Below are positions 14,298-22,322 of a DNA stretch of 35,223 nt, one piece after another. The notes beneath the pieces were generated by a model that saw only the letters and a list, made by a program, of their open reading frames with translations, did not search any database and was not told the origin of the DNA. The DNA comes from Candidatus Woesearchaeota archaeon (GTDB taxonomy: Archaea > Nanobdellota > Nanobdellia > Woesearchaeales > GW2011-AR4), in contig JAHWGX010000056.1 of NCBI GenBank assembly GCA_019323655.1, positions 1-35,223 of the forward strand, in the 5' to 3' direction. Every line of letters starts with the position of its first letter. Positions within the stretch are counted from its first letter, which is position 1. The position numbers and the translations under genes were made by a program.

Positions 14298-15515
14298 ATG
14301 AAAATAAAAAATATTTTTTTGTTTTGCATTATTCTTTTATTTATAGTGCCAGCAGTATCAGCAGGCAGCTTGACACGGGAATTTTCAAAACTAAAAGTTT
14401 CACCAGGAGAGGAAATTACTGTTGCTTATTCTGTTGAACCACAGAATGCTGAATTTTGGGCTGTTGACGAGATAATTCCCAATGGATGGCAAGTAAAAGA
14501 AGCAGAAGTATACAGCGGGCACTTAAGGTGGTTTGCAACGCAAACGCCCTCAAAAACATACATTTTCATAGCTCCAAATGAAGAAGGCGTTTATGATTTC
14601 GACAAAGGAAGCTACCAGATATATGGTGATGACAATTGGTACAATTTTGATCCTGCAAGCATAGAGGTTGTAGGAGAATGTATGGCAATATTTTCCCCAA
14701 AAGAAACAATTTACAAGGAAAGAAGAATACAATTCAATCTCACAACAATCATGCAGGCTGATGAAATAATCTACATAGATTATGCTGACAGAAGCCCAAG
14801 ATGGAGAACTTTATGCAGAGACTGCAATGAATATGGCAATGTAAGAACAAGAACAAAAAGCTTTGGGGATGGGGAGCATAATTTATCTTTCAGGGCAGTA
14901 AAAGACGGGAATTATGATGAAAAAAATGTTTCTTTTTTCATGGATTCCAAAAATCCAAGAATAACCAAAACAGAGCCAAGAAGAGGATTTGCAGATGGAA
15001 ATTTCTATGTTGAGTTTATTGAAGAAAATCCAGAAACTTTAACATTAAACTACGGAAATTCTTTTAGGGAAAAAGAAGTCGATTTGGAAACCTGCTCTGA
15101 GCTTGGAAGAGGCAAAATGGCTTGTAATATTAGCGCAGATTTAAGCGAATTTGAGGGAAAAGAAATTAATTACTGGTTTACGTTGGAAGATATAGCAGGA
15201 AATTCCGCACAATCAAGAGCTGTAACAGTAGAAGTTGACCAGACTGACCCAGAAATAAATAATTTTGATTACATGGTAAATGGAAGAAGAGTAACCTTTA
15301 ATATAAGCATAACAGAAAAAAACTTCGATTCTGTTAAATATTTGGATAATGAAGAAGCAAGCCCAAGATGGAAATCCCTGTGCAGCAGGCTAAGAGATGG
15401 CATTTGTTTGGCAACCAAATACTTCAGAACAGGCCCGCATAATTTAGTTATCAATACAACAGATGAAGCTGGGAATTATGCAAGCATAGAAGATATCTCA
15501 ATTCCAATTTCATAG
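14298..15515 (+). CDS. Secreted Ig-like multidomain protein (405 aa)
   Basis: The ATG follows the upstream TAA directly, with GGGTG just before it. The signal peptide ends near AVSA. Residues ~22-125 are paralogous to the N-terminal domain of the previous gene (FWAVDEIIPNGW, YGDDNWYNF). Two or three Ig-like/bacterial-adhesin-style domains follow, with repeated motifs such as ADRSPRWRTLC and EASPRWKSLC and two DxAGN segments (DIAGNS, DEAGNY). There are no catalytic motifs and no C-terminal anchor is visible. It is the last gene of the secreted cluster and probably forms part of a surface assembly. The stop is TAG. Confidence 0.75.
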   Translation: MKIKNIFLFCIILLFIVPAVSAGSLTREFSKLKVSPGEEITVAYSVEPQNAEFWAVDEIIPNGWQVKEAEVYSGHLRWFATQTPSKTYIFIAPNEEGVYDFDKGSYQIYGDDNWYNFDPASIEVVGECMAIFSPKETIYKERRIQFNLTTIMQADEIIYIDYADRSPRWRTLCRDCNEYGNVRTRTKSFGDGEHNLSFRAVKDGNYDEKNVSFFMDSKNPRITKTEPRRGFADGNFYVEFIEENPETLTLNYGNSFREKEVDLETCSELGRGKMACNISADLSEFEGKEINYWFTLEDIAGNSAQSRAVTVEVDQTDPEINNFDYMVNGRRVTFNISITEKNFDSVKYLDNEEASPRWKSLCSRLRDGICLATKYFRTGPHNLVINTTDEAGNYASIEDISIPIS

Positions 15516-15524
15516 GTTTAACCA

Positions 15525-15543
15525 AAAGTTTTTATAGAGTTCT
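15525..15543 (+). promoter_or_regulatory. Promoter 19-mer, copy 1
   Basis: AAAGTTTTTATAGAGTTCT is identical to the promoter ahead of orc1/cdc6 at 33049-33067. The TATA centre lies about 40 nt upstream of the ATG at 15573. Confidence 0.55.
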
Positions 15544-15572
15544 AAAATAGAATATGTTTGGGGGATATATAA

Positions 15573-15767
15573 ATGTTTGACAATACTTTATTGAAAATAT
15601 TGGACGAAGAAGTGGCCAAGGAGAAAGCCAGGAAGAAAAAGAAGCCTTTATTGGCATTGAAAAAAGAGAAAAGACTGCAATATTATTCAGGCTGGCATAA
15701 AGACGACAAGCCAGCAAACCAAGAATCTGAAGAGGCAAAGCAAAAAAAGCTTTCTGACATTAAATGA
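15573..15767 (+). CDS. Small highly charged protein (64 aa)
   Basis: The protein is rich in Lys and Glu with a strongly basic centre (KEKARKKKKPLLALKKEKRL) and an acidic-to-mixed tail. This suits a nucleic-acid or ribosome-associated small protein. It has its own promoter, an identical 19-mer to that of orc1, and a G-rich SD-like GGGGG near 15557. No family is recognised. Confidence 0.55.
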   Translation: MFDNTLLKILDEEVAKEKARKKKKPLLALKKEKRLQYYSGWHKDDKPANQESEEAKQKKLSDIK

Positions 15768-15797
15768 AACCATTAACCCGAGCGGCAAACAAGAAAT

Positions 15798-16997
15798 TCA
15801 TAATTGTGTATTATTCTTTGGCTCATTAATACTTTTTGAATCTACAACAGTTTTTTTATGTTCTATAAATTTTTTAATTTCTTCAATAACATATTTTAAA
15901 TCAACAATCGGAGACCCAAAATAAAATGAAGGTTCTACATGTTTTTTGCTTAGATAATTCCTATGGATGTGATCATGCATAAATATTAATTTATGATGAT
16001 TTTTTGCAGAATCACATTTAATCAGTGGATTTTTTTCTCCTTTCCTCTGAAAAATATACCCATAGTCGCTTTGCGAGATGCATCTTAATATCAGTTCATA
16101 TTCTACTTCATAATCAAAATAAAAAGTTCTATCTTTAATTTCTTTTAATTTTAGCTTGTTATATTTACTAGCTTGGTAAATGAACCCTTTTTTTATATCT
16201 TCAAAGGTCGCTTCTCTTATCTTAAAACCTATGCCCCTCAGAAAATCTATAAACCTTTCACCTTCTGAACATATTTTACAAATGGGTAAAATTAAGGTAT
16301 ACCCTCCAAAATTGAATGATCTTTGCTTGATATCCCTTTTATCACCACATACAACACACCTACTGTCATCAATAATTGCAGGGTGATCTTTGATTCTTGA
16401 AAATGCAAGAGTATCTTTTACTATCTTGTCTATTTGCGATGGTTCATTTTCGTTTTTTAAGGAAATAAAATTCTCTTCAGGAATTGAATATTTATCTAAT
16501 TCTAAGTTTACTTGAGATAGAAAATCTTTTATTTCATTTAAAGATAGTTGCTTGTTCTCCTCCAAGGATTCAATTATCATTGGATTGATTTTAATTAATT
16601 TGTATAATATTTCTTTATCTGTTGTTTCATAGATATAACTTCCAGAAAAACTAAAGCTTGGACCTTGACTTCCAAATATGCTCATTACTTTTAGCGGTTT
16701 GTACTTTACCTTTATCACTATTGATTTATGGTAGTTTTTTATAAAAATATACATACCATATTTTGCAAATTTTAGAAAATCTTTTTCAGTTTCAAGCACT
16801 ATGGGCCACTGTACTTCTCTAGAAAGTCCAACGAGGCACATGAAGGCATTTAAATCATGGGGGTCATAATTCTCTCTTTTTAATTCATTTCTAAAAAAGG
16901 CAATAGCTGGGGGATTCTGAATTTTAGTCTCCTTCGTATCAATTGTATAGGTCTTCTTATTCCCCATTTCAAATAAAGGCTGAATTTTATTTTCCAT
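15798..16997 (-). CDS. TumE/DUF6516-like domain protein with zinc-ribbon centre
   Basis: Residues ~1-200 are of unknown fold. A CxxC pair follows at C214/C217 and C240/C243, typical of a treble-clef or zinc ribbon. Residues ~295-378 resemble the DUF6516/TumE toxin pattern: a beta region (EYELILRCIS, YGYIFQRK), then CDSAKNHHKL, HDHIHR and VEPS ahead of a helix (LKYVIEEIKKFI). Compare the family's W-D-N-A-P-H-H and F-P-H-H-K-H. Known TumE proteins are ~100-residue toxins; here the domain ends a 399-residue protein with no neighbouring antitoxin gene. The TumE match is by pattern only. A defence or restriction role is plausible. Confidence 0.55.
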   Translation of the reverse strand: MENKIQPLFEMGNKKTYTIDTKETKIQNPPAIAFFRNELKRENYDPHDLNAFMCLVGLSREVQWPIVLETEKDFLKFAKYGMYIFIKNYHKSIVIKVKYKPLKVMSIFGSQGPSFSFSGSYIYETTDKEILYKLIKINPMIIESLEENKQLSLNEIKDFLSQVNLELDKYSIPEENFISLKNENEPSQIDKIVKDTLAFSRIKDHPAIIDDSRCVVCGDKRDIKQRSFNFGGYTLILPICKICSEGERFIDFLRGIGFKIREATFEDIKKGFIYQASKYNKLKLKEIKDRTFYFDYEVEYELILRCISQSDYGYIFQRKGEKNPLIKCDSAKNHHKLIFMHDHIHRNYLSKKHVEPSFYFGSPIVDLKYVIEEIKKFIEHKKTVVDSKSINEPKNNTQL

Positions 16998-17026
16998 TGA
17001 TATCTCTTGCTTGGTTTACGCTTAGA

Positions 17027-17158
17027 TTAACGTATCTTTCCTATAATTTTAAGAATTTCTTCTTTATTTAATTTATTTGTTTTGCTTTCGAGTTCCTTTA
17101 AAGGATTGCCTTTGTTAAGCCCTAAAGCTTGAAAAAACTCAATAGTTTGTATAACACT
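17027..17158 (-). other. Open frame continuing the helicase past its TAG stop
   Basis: After the TAG at 17159-17161 the same frame continues for 43 sense codons to a TAA at 17027. It encodes SVIQTIEFFQALGLNKGNPL, then KELESKTNKLNKEEILKIIG and KIR. The composition looks like real protein and there is no start codon. It may be the lost C-terminus of the helicase or a readthrough extension. Confidence 0.4.
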
Positions 17159-19465
17159 CTAACTTTTCAAGCAAAACCTTAATCCTTTTTCCAGCAGCTT
17201 CTCCAGCTTTTTGAATTCCCTCTCAGAGCCTATCTTTTCAATGCAGTCAAGAAACTCCTTACGCAATTTGTGCTTCTTTGAAACATACCTCAGCAGTTTA
17301 TCGCAAACATATTTTCTGTCAGTTTCGCTTAATTTGACATTAGCTATTTTTTCTGCAGCTTCCTTCTGCTGCTCTATATTTCCGCTGTTCAGCTTGTCTA
17401 TTAATTCGTCAACATAGCTTATTCCGCATTCTGCCAGGCATTCATACGGCAGTTGTTTTATAAAGTCGCTTTCATTGAACTTGTCAGTTATTATTATTAA
17501 CTTTTTTCTGGCCCTTGTCATTGCCACATACATGCATCTTCTTTCTTCCTCCATTCTTTCATCCAGGTCTATATCCCTAATAACCTTAAATATCATTTCT
17601 TCTCCCCACACAGCAGGGAAGCCAAATTCCCCTCCCTTAACTCCAAGAATATAAACAACATCAGCATCCATGCCTTTGGCTTTGTGTATTGTCATAATAG
17701 TCTTTGAGCTTTTCATATTAAGCTTAGAGCTGATGTTGCTGATGTTTGGCAGTCTCCTGTAAAGCAAAAGCATTTTTTCCTTCTTATAGCCCTCATTTGC
17801 CAGTTTTTTAATGGAATTGGCCAAAAAATGTACGCAATCATTTCCATCATTGCACCTGTAGACATGAATTTTCTCGTGGTAGTTTGCTTTTGAAGCCAGT
17901 TCCTTGCCCATCTGCCCTTTGTTCAATGCAATTACAGCCTCGCCAGCCTTTAGGATGTATTTGCCGTTCCTGTAATTATTTGTCAAGAATATCTTTTTAG
18001 GATTGGCAAAATCCTTTTCAAAATCAAGAAAGAATTTTGGTTCTGAGCCTCTAAAGCCGTAGATGCTCTGCCAATCATCCCCAACTGCAAATATGTTGTT
18101 TGTCTCTCCTGCCAACAAGCTTAGAAGCTCTACCTCTGCTCTTGAAACATCCTGGTATTCATCAACTAAAATATGGCTGAAGGTTCTTGACAGTTCGTCT
18201 CTTATGTCTTTTCTTCCTTTAAGAAGGCATATTGCATTCAAAAACAAGTCATTGTAGTCTGTCAGGCCCTTGCCCTTTAGACGCATTTGGTATTCATAAT
18301 AAATTGGCAGGGCAAATGAATAAAAATCAAGCATCTGCCCAACAGGGAAATCCCTTTCATTTTTGGCATATTCATCAATCCTTTTCCTCAGATCATCCGG
18401 AAACACTTCATAGTTCTTTGCGAGGTTTATTGCATTTAATACATCATCTTCGATCATATCTAAATAAGCCTTGTAATTCGGTATGGTGTGGATAACCTCA
18501 TAGATTCTTTTTAATTTGTCTTTCAGTGCTATGTGTTCCTCAAGCTCTATGGCTAGTCTTTTAAAGACGCTGTCCATGTCCCTCATCTCAAATTCGTTTG
18601 TTTCTACAAGGTGTTTTCTGTGCTTTCTGAACTGCTCTTTTTTCCAAGCCTTTACTTTAAGGTAGCTTGGATTCTGGTTGAATCCCCAATGCTCTATGTA
18701 CAGATCAGCATCCCCTATATAGAAGTCAGGCTTAAAGGGAGCATCGCCCCAAGCTGCTTCTGGCTCATACTCGTATCTCAAGCCCAAGTCACAAAGAAAA
18801 TTTGCTATGTCCCTTTCAGATTTGGATCTTACCCATTCCCCCCTTTTTGTCTTGTAATAATAAACCCTTATTGGCTCCTCAATAATCTTTTCAAAACCTT
18901 CCCTCATCACTTCTTTCTTATCCTTCAGCATGTAATTTATAATGTAGTTATAGAACAGATACATGTATTCATGCTTAAAATCGCTGATAATATCCTGAAT
19001 AAAGTTTTTCTGCTTATCGCTGTTGCTGGGCAGTATATTTGGCTTGTAGCCATATGCTCTTAAAAGATGGCTGCAAAAGCCATGAAAAGTTTTGACAGTC
19101 AGGTTATTGCTTACATTAGGGTCAGGAATCTCTTGGTAAACCCTTTTCTTTATCTCATTAGCTGCATTGTTTGTAAAGGTGATTGCAAGTATTGATGATG
19201 CGCTTACATTCTTGTTTTTTATCAGATGGATTATCCTTTTTATAAGAACCCTTGTTTTTCCTGCGCCTGCTCCTGCTATGACTAGGATGTGCTTTGCCCT
19301 GGAAACAACAGCCAGTTTTTGCTGCTCATCCAAACCCTTGAGAAACTCCTCGTACCTTTTTATTTCCTCATTGTCAGGGTCCAAATGCATGATTTTTCTA
19401 AAAGGTTTGGAAATAAGGCTCAACAAAAATTTCAATATGCTGACAAACCGCTTGAAGACACCCAT
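17159..19465 (-). CDS. SF1 UvrD/helicase IV-like DNA helicase with nuclease-like insert
   Basis: This is an ATP-dependent superfamily 1 helicase. Walker A is AGAGAGKT at 64-71; further motifs are ITFTNNAA, VDEYQDV (motif II), GDDWQSIYGFRG (motif III), TIHKAKGMDADVV and MYVAMTRARKKL (motif VI). An insertion around residues 210-262 resembles a PD-(D/E)XK fold: SKSERDIANFL with E217, KPDFYI with D247, and IEHWGF with E258. The last reads E-x-W rather than E-x-K, so nuclease activity is doubtful. The N-terminus has a hydrophobic amphipathic stretch (residues 4-24). A TATA box at ~19500 gives a leader of about 9 nt. The frame continues beyond the TAG stop (see 17027-17158). The role is DNA repair or element maintenance. 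Confidence 0.85.
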   Translation of the reverse strand: MGVFKRFVSILKFLLSLISKPFRKIMHLDPDNEEIKRYEEFLKGLDEQQKLAVVSRAKHILVIAGAGAGKTRVLIKRIIHLIKNKNVSASSILAITFTNNAANEIKKRVYQEIPDPNVSNNLTVKTFHGFCSHLLRAYGYKPNILPSNSDKQKNFIQDIISDFKHEYMYLFYNYIINYMLKDKKEVMREGFEKIIEEPIRVYYYKTKRGEWVRSKSERDIANFLCDLGLRYEYEPEAAWGDAPFKPDFYIGDADLYIEHWGFNQNPSYLKVKAWKKEQFRKHRKHLVETNEFEMRDMDSVFKRLAIELEEHIALKDKLKRIYEVIHTIPNYKAYLDMIEDDVLNAINLAKNYEVFPDDLRKRIDEYAKNERDFPVGQMLDFYSFALPIYYEYQMRLKGKGLTDYNDLFLNAICLLKGRKDIRDELSRTFSHILVDEYQDVSRAEVELLSLLAGETNNIFAVGDDWQSIYGFRGSEPKFFLDFEKDFANPKKIFLTNNYRNGKYILKAGEAVIALNKGQMGKELASKANYHEKIHVYRCNDGNDCVHFLANSIKKLANEGYKKEKMLLLYRRLPNISNISSKLNMKSSKTIMTIHKAKGMDADVVYILGVKGGEFGFPAVWGEEMIFKVIRDIDLDERMEEERRCMYVAMTRARKKLIIITDKFNESDFIKQLPYECLAECGISYVDELIDKLNSGNIEQQKEAAEKIANVKLSETDRKYVCDKLLRYVSKKHKLRKEFLDCIEKIGSEREFKKLEKLLEKGLRFCLKS

Positions 19466-19494
19466 AAACCAACCCTGCTTTTACAGGCTTCCTG

Positions 19495-19505
19495 CTATAT
19501 AAATC
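19495..19505 (-). promoter_or_regulatory. TATA box of the helicase gene
   Basis: The minus strand reads GATTTATATAG, centred near 19500. It predicts a start about 9 nt upstream of the ATG at 19465. Confidence 0.5.
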
Positions 19506-19540
19506 TTACGCATACCTATTGTTTGACTAATGTTGGACTA

Positions 19541-19550
19541 CTTTTTATTT
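19541..19550 (+). promoter_or_regulatory. TATA box of the winged-helix gene
   Basis: CTTTTTATTT is centred near 19546, 27 nt upstream of the ATG at 19573. This supports that start and a leaderless mRNA. TTTGACTAATG and TTGGACTA just upstream form an imperfect direct repeat that could be an operator. Confidence 0.45.
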
Positions 19551-19572
19551 GAAGGCTGTCTAATGCTTGGCT

Positions 19573-19827
19573 ATGTATAATGTTGCCTTCATAATTGGTA
19601 GCAGGGTCAGAAAGGGAATTCTTGGGCTAATTGACAGCCCGAAAACAGCAAAAATGCTTGGCAAAGAGCTGGACAGGCACATAAACACCATCAGCAGAGC
19701 TTTGAGGGAAATGGAAAAGAAGAATATGGTCGTATGCCTGAATCCAAAAAATGACAGAAACAGATTCTACAGGATAACAAAGAAAGGAAAAGACGTTCTG
19801 AGGAAGGTTAAAGATATTGAGAAGTAG
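19573..19827 (+). CDS. Winged-helix transcriptional regulator (MarR/ArsR-like)
   Basis: The 84 residues form a compact winged helix: a first helix (SRVRKGILGLI), a recognition region (TAKMLGKELDRHINTISRAL, where NTISRALREMEKKNMV is the recognition helix) and a wing (KNDRNRFYRITKKG). I chose the ATG at 19573, not the TTG at 19567, from the TATA spacing. It is divergent from the helicase gene with about 107 bp between starts, so it may regulate that promoter and its own. The stop is TAG. Confidence 0.75.
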   Translation: MYNVAFIIGSRVRKGILGLIDSPKTAKMLGKELDRHINTISRALREMEKKNMVVCLNPKNDRNRFYRITKKGKDVLRKVKDIEK

Positions 19828-19983
19828 CAGCTTAAACAGAAGTTCTAAGGATTAATAACAACAATAAACAACATTAAGGGCATATTGAGAAAGCAGGAAG
19901 AAAAAGAAGATTGAAGGAATCTGCATGCCTACAATAATTGTAAGTAATGTAAGAAAATAAAAGCTGGATAAAAAAACAAGAAA

Positions 19984-20225
19984 GGGGTCTGAGGAACTGC
20001 AGGAAAAGGGAGAAAAAGAACAACAAAAAAACAGTAAGAAAAAAACATATAAAAACAAACAAAAAAGGCTAAAATAGCGTAGGTAAGTGGGGTTTGGGTT
20101 GGTTCTAAAAAGGCTTTATTTCTTCAATTTTTAGTGCATAATTTTTCCTGCAACAAAATTAGTTGTTTTTTGTTGTTATTTCAAAAAATAAGGCTAAAAT
20201 AGTCTTTATTTCCAGAAATAAGTTT
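19984..20225 (+). repeat. ~240-nt direct repeat, copy A
   Basis: It starts near GGGGTCTGAGGAAC. The part at 20034-20114 is identical to 20634-20714 (81 nt), and similarity continues to about 20220. It includes a G-rich run (GTGGGGTTTGGGTTGG) that could form a two-layer G-quadruplex. Confidence 0.8.
20073..20180 (+). ncRNA. Candidate structured RNA, copy A
   Basis: ATATAAAAAC at ~20047-20056 is a TATA candidate predicting a start near 20073-20078. CAACAAAA (20151-20158) pairs with TTTTGTTG (20168-20175) around a TTAGTTG loop. Compared with copy B the stem changes by compensatory substitutions, which supports an RNA or cruciform structure. Boundaries are estimates. Confidence 0.35.
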
Positions 20226-20305
20226 TATTCCTCATTTTTCAAAAATTTTTTGAGTAAGGATCCATAACCCCAAAAATTAATAATATTTTTTGTAAAAGAG
20301 CCTAA

Positions 20306-20398
20306 AAAATACAGATAGTAGCCACGGTAACAGCCGATGGGATAGCGCCAGTAACAAAAGAGCATATACTGAATGTAGAAAAAACATTTACAGAGTAA
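20306..20398 (+). pseudogene. Short decayed coding fragment
   Basis: A 30-codon frame reads KIQIVATVTADGIAPVTKEH then ILNVEKTFTE and stops. It has protein-like composition, no start codon, and unlike its surroundings is not low-complexity. It looks like the C-terminal end of a lost gene. The family is not recognised. It contains TAACAGCCGAT, matching the reverse of the 5.5-7.0 kb repeat core over 11 nt, perhaps by chance. Confidence 0.3.
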
Positions 20399-20400
20399 GA

Positions 20401-20433
20401 GCCTTGCGGAGCGAATTTTTTGCGGAGCAAGGC
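20401..20433 (+). repeat. Hairpin between the two repeat copies
   Basis: GCCTTGC (20401-20407) pairs with GCAAGGC (20427-20433). Two TTGCGGAGC words lie in tandem within it. It may be a terminator or a relic of a palindromic mobile repeat. Confidence 0.4.
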
Positions 20434-20563
20434 TAAGGGGTTATGTCGTCAACTTCCCTATAAAAGTATCACTTGGCAAAAGTATAATAATGATTGGTAG
20501 TTTAAAAAGGGAGGAAAAAAGAAAAAAGAAAACCCCAAAAATCAGCTAAAATAAGGAATTAAG

Positions 20564-20822
20564 GGGGTCTGAGGAACAGCAGGAAAGAGGATAGAAAGGA
20601 AAAAGAGATAAAGACAAAAAGGGCAAAAAAACAGTAAGAAAAAAACATATAAAAACAAACAAAAAAGGCTAAAATAGCGTAGGTAAGTGGGGTTTGGGTT
20701 GGTTCTAAAAAGGCGTTATTTCTTCCTATTTTGGCATATAACTTTTTTCCCATCAAAATTAGTTGGGATTTGATGGGTTTTTAAAAAAGAAGGCTAAATT
20801 GAGCTTATTTTCTAAAAAGAAA
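20564..20822 (+). repeat. ~240-nt direct repeat, copy B
   Basis: This is the second copy, exactly 600 nt from copy A across the conserved core. Its 5' purine-rich part is 20 nt longer than in A. Confidence 0.8.
20673..20782 (+). ncRNA. Candidate structured RNA, copy B
   Basis: It has the same layout as copy A. The stem is longer and perfect: CCCATCAAA (20749-20757) with TTTGATGGG (20769-20777), followed by TTTTT, like an intrinsic terminator. The A-T pair at 20153/20173 in copy A is T-A here (20753/20773), and G-U at 20150/20176 is C-G. Confidence 0.35.
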
Positions 20823-20848
20823 GCTTATTTGTTTGGAAACGAAAATTA

Positions 20849-21781
20849 TTAATTTTCGTATGTGTGAGCAGGTATATTTTCAGCTATAAATTTCTCAATT
20901 TTTTCTATGTCATTAGTAATCAGAAGTTTAATGGGCTTATAGTCTTTATTTTTGTCGTATTCCGAGACATGGACATTCAAGAAATATGTTGAGTCATAGC
21001 TCACCCTATGTATGGTAAGATTATGCTTAGACAATGGATGATAAGAGAAGACCAAATAATCTATTTTTCTTCCACTGTCTATTGCAAAATTAGTAAGCCA
21101 ATTTTTTATATCCATAGGCCGAATATCCAGCCCAGAATTTTCATTTATAGCCTCAATTTTTTCTCTTATTCTTTGGGAAATGTATCCATTATGGACTAAC
21201 AGAATATACCCCAAAGGCAAAAATTCTTTTAAAATCATGGCATATCTAATAACCTGCTCGACATCGCGTTTTGATAAATAAGTCTTTTCTCTGTTTTTAA
21301 TCTCACGAAAACAAAATTTTTCATTTTTGAACCACCAAAAGTCTAATCTAAACCTACGATAAATGGCTTTTGTATCTATTCTGGAAATAAGACCTTTGTT
21401 TAAAAGATATGAAGTAAGTTTACTACAACCATTAAACGTAAGTTGAATTATCCCTCCATTTTCTTTGAAAGACAGATCTATTTTGTTAAAATCCCTAATA
21501 GAATCTTCATCAAAAATTATTTTTTTGTTAAAGTCTGGCATACCATCAAATTCTTTTATTTTTGTATCATTTAAGACTAATTTAAACTTATAATATACAT
21601 AGAATAGCTTTTTAGAACATGTTAGGATTGCAGTCATTATTTCTTTTTCTTTTTCAGGAGGTAAAGTGCTCCTTTTATTTGAAGTCCAGTCAATTAAAGC
21701 TTCTAAAGCCATCCCCTTAAGCTTACTCGTTGTATAGATATCTAAATCAGAGATAGTTATGATGAACTCCCTATTATACAT
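20849..21781 (-). CDS. Putative PD-(D/E)XK nuclease-fold protein (310 aa)
   Basis: A central segment has the layout of a PD-(D/E)XK nuclease core: D147 in RLDFWWF, E160-x-K162 in FREIKN, then a helix with Q176 and Y180 (KRDVEQVIRYAMILKEF), and a beta strand (LGYILLVHNG). The N- and C-terminal parts are not recognised. I chose the ATG at 21781, which overlaps the stop of the upstream winged-helix gene by 8 nt and has GTGAT before it, so the pair is coupled. A nuclease next to a DNA-binding protein in an island suggests restriction or defence, but activity is inference. Confidence 0.55.
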   Translation of the reverse strand: MYNREFIITISDLDIYTTSKLKGMALEALIDWTSNKRSTLPPEKEKEIMTAILTCSKKLFYVYYKFKLVLNDTKIKEFDGMPDFNKKIIFDEDSIRDFNKIDLSFKENGGIIQLTFNGCSKLTSYLLNKGLISRIDTKAIYRRFRLDFWWFKNEKFCFREIKNREKTYLSKRDVEQVIRYAMILKEFLPLGYILLVHNGYISQRIREKIEAINENSGLDIRPMDIKNWLTNFAIDSGRKIDYLVFSYHPLSKHNLTIHRVSYDSTYFLNVHVSEYDKNKDYKPIKLLITNDIEKIEKFIAENIPAHTYEN

Positions 21782-22232
21782 CGTTATCACTTTTTTTATA
21801 TGCAAGGGCATTTATTCGATATAAGCACATATTCCCTTTATGCTCCTTTAACAAAATCTTTTTTTCTGTTAGGCTTTTGAGTACTTTGCTCAATATAGAA
21901 GTTGAGATATGTGCCTGTTTTCTAATTTGGGCATGGGATAATGCAATAAACATATGATTGAAAGGATCATATTTATCACAAAGAAACTCAGCTAATTTTT
22001 TCTCAGTATGGTTTAAGGTTTTGTCTTCAAAAATTTTGAATTTAAGGAATTCATGGAAATGTAATTTAGATGGGTTAGTTTTATATTCGTCACTAAATTT
22101 TTCCTTGGCGGCTTGACATATGAGCTTCAGGGGCTCTAACGCCGTCTCTAAGTCTAAAATCCTTTTTTCAAAGTTTTTAAGTTCTTTATATATTTCAGCG
22201 TTATTAACACTTATTTTAACATTCTTTTTCAT
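21774..22232 (-). CDS. Coiled-coil winged-helix DNA-binding protein (152 aa)
   Basis: Residues ~10-50 look like a coiled coil (ELKNFEKRILDLETALEPLK). Residues ~80-145 fit a winged helix: TEKKLAEFLCDKY, SHAQIRKQAHISTSILSKVL (recognition helix STSILSKVLKSL), and a wing (HKGNMCLYRIN). An AT-rich TATA centred near 22259 lies 27 nt upstream of the ATG, so the mRNA is leaderless. It precedes and overlaps the nuclease-like gene and probably provides DNA targeting or regulation for it. Confidence 0.65.
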   Translation of the reverse strand: MKKNVKISVNNAEIYKELKNFEKRILDLETALEPLKLICQAAKEKFSDEYKTNPSKLHFHEFLKFKIFEDKTLNHTEKKLAEFLCDKYDPFNHMFIALSHAQIRKQAHISTSILSKVLKSLTEKKILLKEHKGNMCLYRINALAYKKSDNDV

Positions 22233-22253
22233 AAAAATTGTATCTTTTTTATT

Positions 22254-22268
22254 ATATTTAAATATTTC
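22254..22268 (-). promoter_or_regulatory. TATA box of the winged-helix/nuclease operon
   Basis: The minus strand reads AAATATTTAAATATA, centred about 27 nt upstream of the ATG at 22232. Confidence 0.5.
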
Positions 22269-22322
22269 TATTATTTTTTAGTACAAAAGATTTTTCGTCT
22301 AATTTTTAAATAACTATGGTAT

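Larger units (their letters stand above)
19828..20848. other. 1-kb non-coding region with a duplicated structured repeat
   Basis: No credible gene is present; the minus-strand open frames over the A/G-rich tracts are low-complexity artefacts. It contains two ~240-nt direct repeat copies (from ~19984 and ~20564), each with a TATA-like box, a G-rich stretch and a hairpin. Between them lie a decayed coding fragment (20306-20398) and a hairpin at 20401-20433 (GCCTTGC with GCAAGGC). It could encode small RNAs or serve as a replication origin for the element. Confidence 0.5.

Noticed and set aside
7402..17161. Genome-wide recoding of TAG (for example as pyrrolysine), suggested by internal TAG codons in tnpA and after the helicase.
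   Set aside because: Several intact genes end with TAG at expected positions (228, 15515, 19827, 7402), and both internal cases are explained by simple nonsense mutation.
19852..20062. Minus-strand open frames over the A/G-rich repeat (also 20559-20756).
   Set aside because: The translations are low-complexity Phe/Ser runs produced by purine-rich DNA, with no SD or family likeness, and they overlap non-coding repeats.
20826..20848. Origin recognition box, because of TTTGGAAACGAAAA.
   Set aside because: Only part of the archaeal ORB pattern is present, with no G-run after it and no second inverted copy.
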